From Candidatus Sphingomonas colombiensis (lineage in GTDB: Bacteria > Pseudomonadota > Alphaproteobacteria > Sphingomonadales > Sphingomonadaceae): a DNA stretch of 64,000 nt. Location: assembly GCA_029202845.1 (NCBI GenBank), contig CP119315.1:379501-443500 (forward strand), given 5' to 3'. The notes beneath the pieces are model-generated. The model ran no database searches. It saw nothing but the letters and a program-made list of their open reading frames with translations, and was not told the DNA's origin. This document shows, one piece after another, positions 61,862-64,000 of this stretch (position 1 is the stretch's first letter; the number at the start of each line of letters is the position of its first letter). Made by a program: the position numbers and the translations under genes.

Positions 61862-61971
61862 GGATTGCGCGCGAGTCGCGGCTCCTGTAGCAATCGACAT
61901 CGCCCGTATGGGCCCCGGTGATTACGGCGCCGGGCACCGCCCCCGATCTGTGTGACCATCGGGGACGATGA

Positions 61972-64000
61972 ATGACCGTAGCCGCTCTACCCGCGACGAT
62001 CAGCTATATCGAAGACGGTGCCACTACCGTCTTCGCCGTACCATATCGCTTCAAGGCGGCCGGCGACCTGGTGGTCGAACGGATATCAGGCGGCGACGTA
62101 AGCCGGCTTGCGCTGGGGGTCGACTATAGCGCCACGGGCGGCGAGACCGATGCTGGCGGCACTTTGACGCGGACGGCCGCTACGAGCGGCGCGACGTTGA
62201 GGATCACGCGTGCGACGGCACGTACTCAGCCAATGGAGTACACGGTTGGCGATCGCTTCCCCGCGACTAGCCATGAGCAGGCGCTCGATCGCTGTATCCT
62301 CATCGATCAGGAGCAAGACGTTGCAATCGGCGATATTCGGTTGCGCGCGCTGCTTCTTGCTCCAGGTGCGACGGGGGGGGCTATCCCGCTCGAGGGAGGT
62401 CCCTTCATCGCGTTGGACGCCGACAATCGGCCCTACCGTTCCCATGGCACCGGCGCGGATCTGGGCTTGCGGGCAGACCTAGGCACCTATCTCGGCACGT
62501 CGCTCATCGGCTTTCAAAACTCTGGGCGTGGGTCGCGCGCGCGGACCCTGCAGAGCCTCATTCGCGACTTTGCGCTCAACCCTCGGGATTATGGCGCGAT
62601 CGGTGACGGCTACTACCACTCGTTGAGCGAGCAATTTGCGACGCTTGCCGCAGCGCAGGTCGCCTATCCTTTCGCGACGGCGCTCACGCAATCCCTTGAT
62701 TGGGCGGGGATCCAGGCGGCGCTCAACGAAGCTGCCCGCGATGTTAATCGTCGCGGTGTTGTACAACTTCCACTTGGCTACTTCATCCTTAGCGATGGAT
62801 TGAAGATTGCCAGCAACACAACGTTCAGAGGGGTCAGCCGTTTCGGGGCGGTTATTAATAATCAGGGTCACCTGCTCAACGCCCCGGTGTTTACCAACTC
62901 AGATCCAGCCGCGCTCATCAACACGACACTGGAGAATTTTGCGGTTCTCGGTGGAACCCACGTCATTAAAATCGATGTAACTACGGAGAGCGCCGGTATC
63001 CGTATGAGGGATATTGCAGCGTACCTTCAGACTGTTGCCTCAATCGAGGCAAACATGTTGCAGACGACAAAGATCATTACTTGTGATTTCGACGGGGGCG
63101 GCGGTGCGGTCAATGGGCTGCTGAGCACCGGTCCAACCTGCAACGATGTGTCGGTAGTCGATACCCGCTTTACGAACCACAGCGGTGCCAAGATCAAGCT
63201 CGCGGGCTTCAACGGCTTCTACATGAGCGGCGGCAGCTGCGAGGGCGGCGGCGACGACACTGTCGGGACCAACACGCTCGACCTGCGGGGATTGAGCCCC
63301 ACGCAATACAGCGCGGCGGCAGTGTTCCGTTCGGTCTATTTTGAGCGCACTCAACAGCGCCTCCTATACTCCCGCGATACACGAGGTGTTGCCTTTGATG
63401 GATGTACCTTCATGGGTCATCTCGCGTCGGGCGTCTTCGTTGGATATACCTTCGACACCGATGCCGACGTGATCTCGTTCGGATCGAACCACTGGTATCG
63501 TCGCACTACTGGCCCAGCGAATATGTCGGTTTCGGGTGCAAACGATAACTTGCTCGCGCAGTCGAGCAACGCGTTTGCCGGCGTGGCGGGGCGCTACGGA
63601 ACCTTGGCACCAAAGCAGCGCAGCTTGAGCGCTGGCACTACCTTCAACCTCATCCATTTTCATCGCGCTTCTGGCGCGCCGAACGACGATACTAATCAGC
63701 AGGGGATTGTTGGGACGCTTCGCCTTCATGTGAAGGCGACGGACTCGATTAACGGTGTTGCTCGATATGGGTCCTTTGTACATCAGGTGAGTGCTGACGC
63801 ACTTGGCGCGGGCAACATCGCGGTAAATGTTCCGGCCGCATCCAGCTCGGTGAATAATCTCGGCCCGATGACCGTTACGGTACAGGCAAAGGCTGGGGCT
63901 ACTCCCAACGATGCATATGTCGAAGTGGTGATTGCGAACGTGCTGACGACTCAAGCGAGCGTCGTGGCCTGGACTTTCGATTGGTCGGGAATGTCTACAA
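61972..64000 (+). CDS. Tail fibre/tailspike protein (start only)
   Basis: The frame is open from ATG 61972 to the window end, at least 676 residues. The N-terminus TVAALPATISYIEDGATTVF followed by VPYRFKAAGDLVVERI is the T7-type fibre head that docks to the tail. Around 200-260 come DYGAIGDGYYHSLS and IQAALNEAARDVNRRGVVQL, the usual start of a pectate-lyase-like right-handed beta-helix, followed by repetitive short strands. It probably binds and may cleave host surface polysaccharide. GC falls toward the 3' end (near 50-55%), typical of exchanged receptor-binding regions. GGGGA precedes the ATG. Confidence 0.85.
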   Translation, partial: MTVAALPATISYIEDGATTVFAVPYRFKAAGDLVVERISGGDVSRLALGVDYSATGGETDAGGTLTRTAATSGATLRITRATARTQPMEYTVGDRFPATSHEQALDRCILIDQEQDVAIGDIRLRALLLAPGATGGAIPLEGGPFIALDADNRPYRSHGTGADLGLRADLGTYLGTSLIGFQNSGRGSRARTLQSLIRDFALNPRDYGAIGDGYYHSLSEQFATLAAAQVAYPFATALTQSLDWAGIQAALNEAARDVNRRGVVQLPLGYFILSDGLKIASNTTFRGVSRFGAVINNQGHLLNAPVFTNSDPAALINTTLENFAVLGGTHVIKIDVTTESAGIRMRDIAAYLQTVASIEANMLQTTKIITCDFDGGGGAVNGLLSTGPTCNDVSVVDTRFTNHSGAKIKLAGFNGFYMSGGSCEGGGDDTVGTNTLDLRGLSPTQYSAAAVFRSVYFERTQQRLLYSRDTRGVAFDGCTFMGHLASGVFVGYTFDTDADVISFGSNHWYRRTTGPANMSVSGANDNLLAQSSNAFAGVAGRYGTLAPKQRSLSAGTTFNLIHFHRASGAPNDDTNQQGIVGTLRLHVKATDSINGVARYGSFVHQVSADALGAGNIAVNVPAASSSVNNLGPMTVTVQAKAGATPNDAYVEVVIANVLTTQASVVAWTFDWSGMST

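Overview
The window reads as high-GC alphaproteobacterial DNA, most likely a Sphingomonas-type member of the Sphingomonadales. This rests on the C-terminal signature of an Oar-like TonB-dependent receptor at the left edge, abundant GTG starts, tRNAs with an encoded CCA, and the mix of TonB receptor, LytTR two-component system, DUF3297, EVE, DUF2147, TelA and M28 genes. These family assignments were made by reading the translations; no database was searched.

Positions 1-28,400 are chromosomal. In order they hold: a receptor tail with a UUCG terminator; a LytS-like kinase and LytTR regulator pair; an ABC-F ATPase; small conserved genes (DUF3297, a glycine-zipper secreted protein, EVE); a TonB receptor; typA; a telA/xpaC-like pair behind a near-perfect palindrome; a tyrosine phosphatase; an Nramp transporter; DUF2147; an orphan low-GC membrane gene; an AlkA-type glycosylase; a 2Fe-2S ferredoxin; rlmB coupled to an M28 peptidase; and tRNA-Tyr. 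Next comes a compact cassette of an S41 peptidase and a MarR regulator. A 36-bp perfect palindrome precedes it, and two ungapped imperfect copies of a ~96-bp sequence lie on either side. A NarL-type regulator follows, then its histidine kinase (frameshifted by an apparent 2-nt loss) and a YadA-type trimeric autotransporter.

Positions 28,600-29,840 are an integration hotspot at tRNA-Gly(TCC). A decayed P4-type integrase pseudogene lies on its 3' side and an intact, different tyrosine integrase on its 5' side.

From about 29,900 to the end of the window lies a prophage whose right end is not reached. Its leftward arm (35.4 to 30.0 kb) is a tightly overlapping operon of small genes ending in the integrase. 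It includes an AlpA-like regulator, a ParB-like protein, a DUF6948-like protein, DUF4326 and a 37-unit hexanucleotide array. A CI-like repressor and a Cro-like protein diverge at 36.3 kb, with repeated TGTAAG-N7-CTTACA operators both there and at the leftward promoter region. The rightward arm carries Toprim, ASCH and P-loop replication genes, an 8-bp iteron-like array, small and large terminase, and a T7-type podovirus virion cassette. That cassette runs head-tail connector, scaffold, capsid, tail tubes A and B, gp13-, gp14-, gp15- and gp16-like ejection proteins, and the start of a beta-helix tail fibre/spike.

The main interest is this combination: T7-like morphogenesis genes under a lambda-like repressor switch with no visible phage RNA polymerase. 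Further points are the repeat structures, an acetyltransferase-like insert in an injected virion protein, and the S41-MarR cassette with its palindrome.
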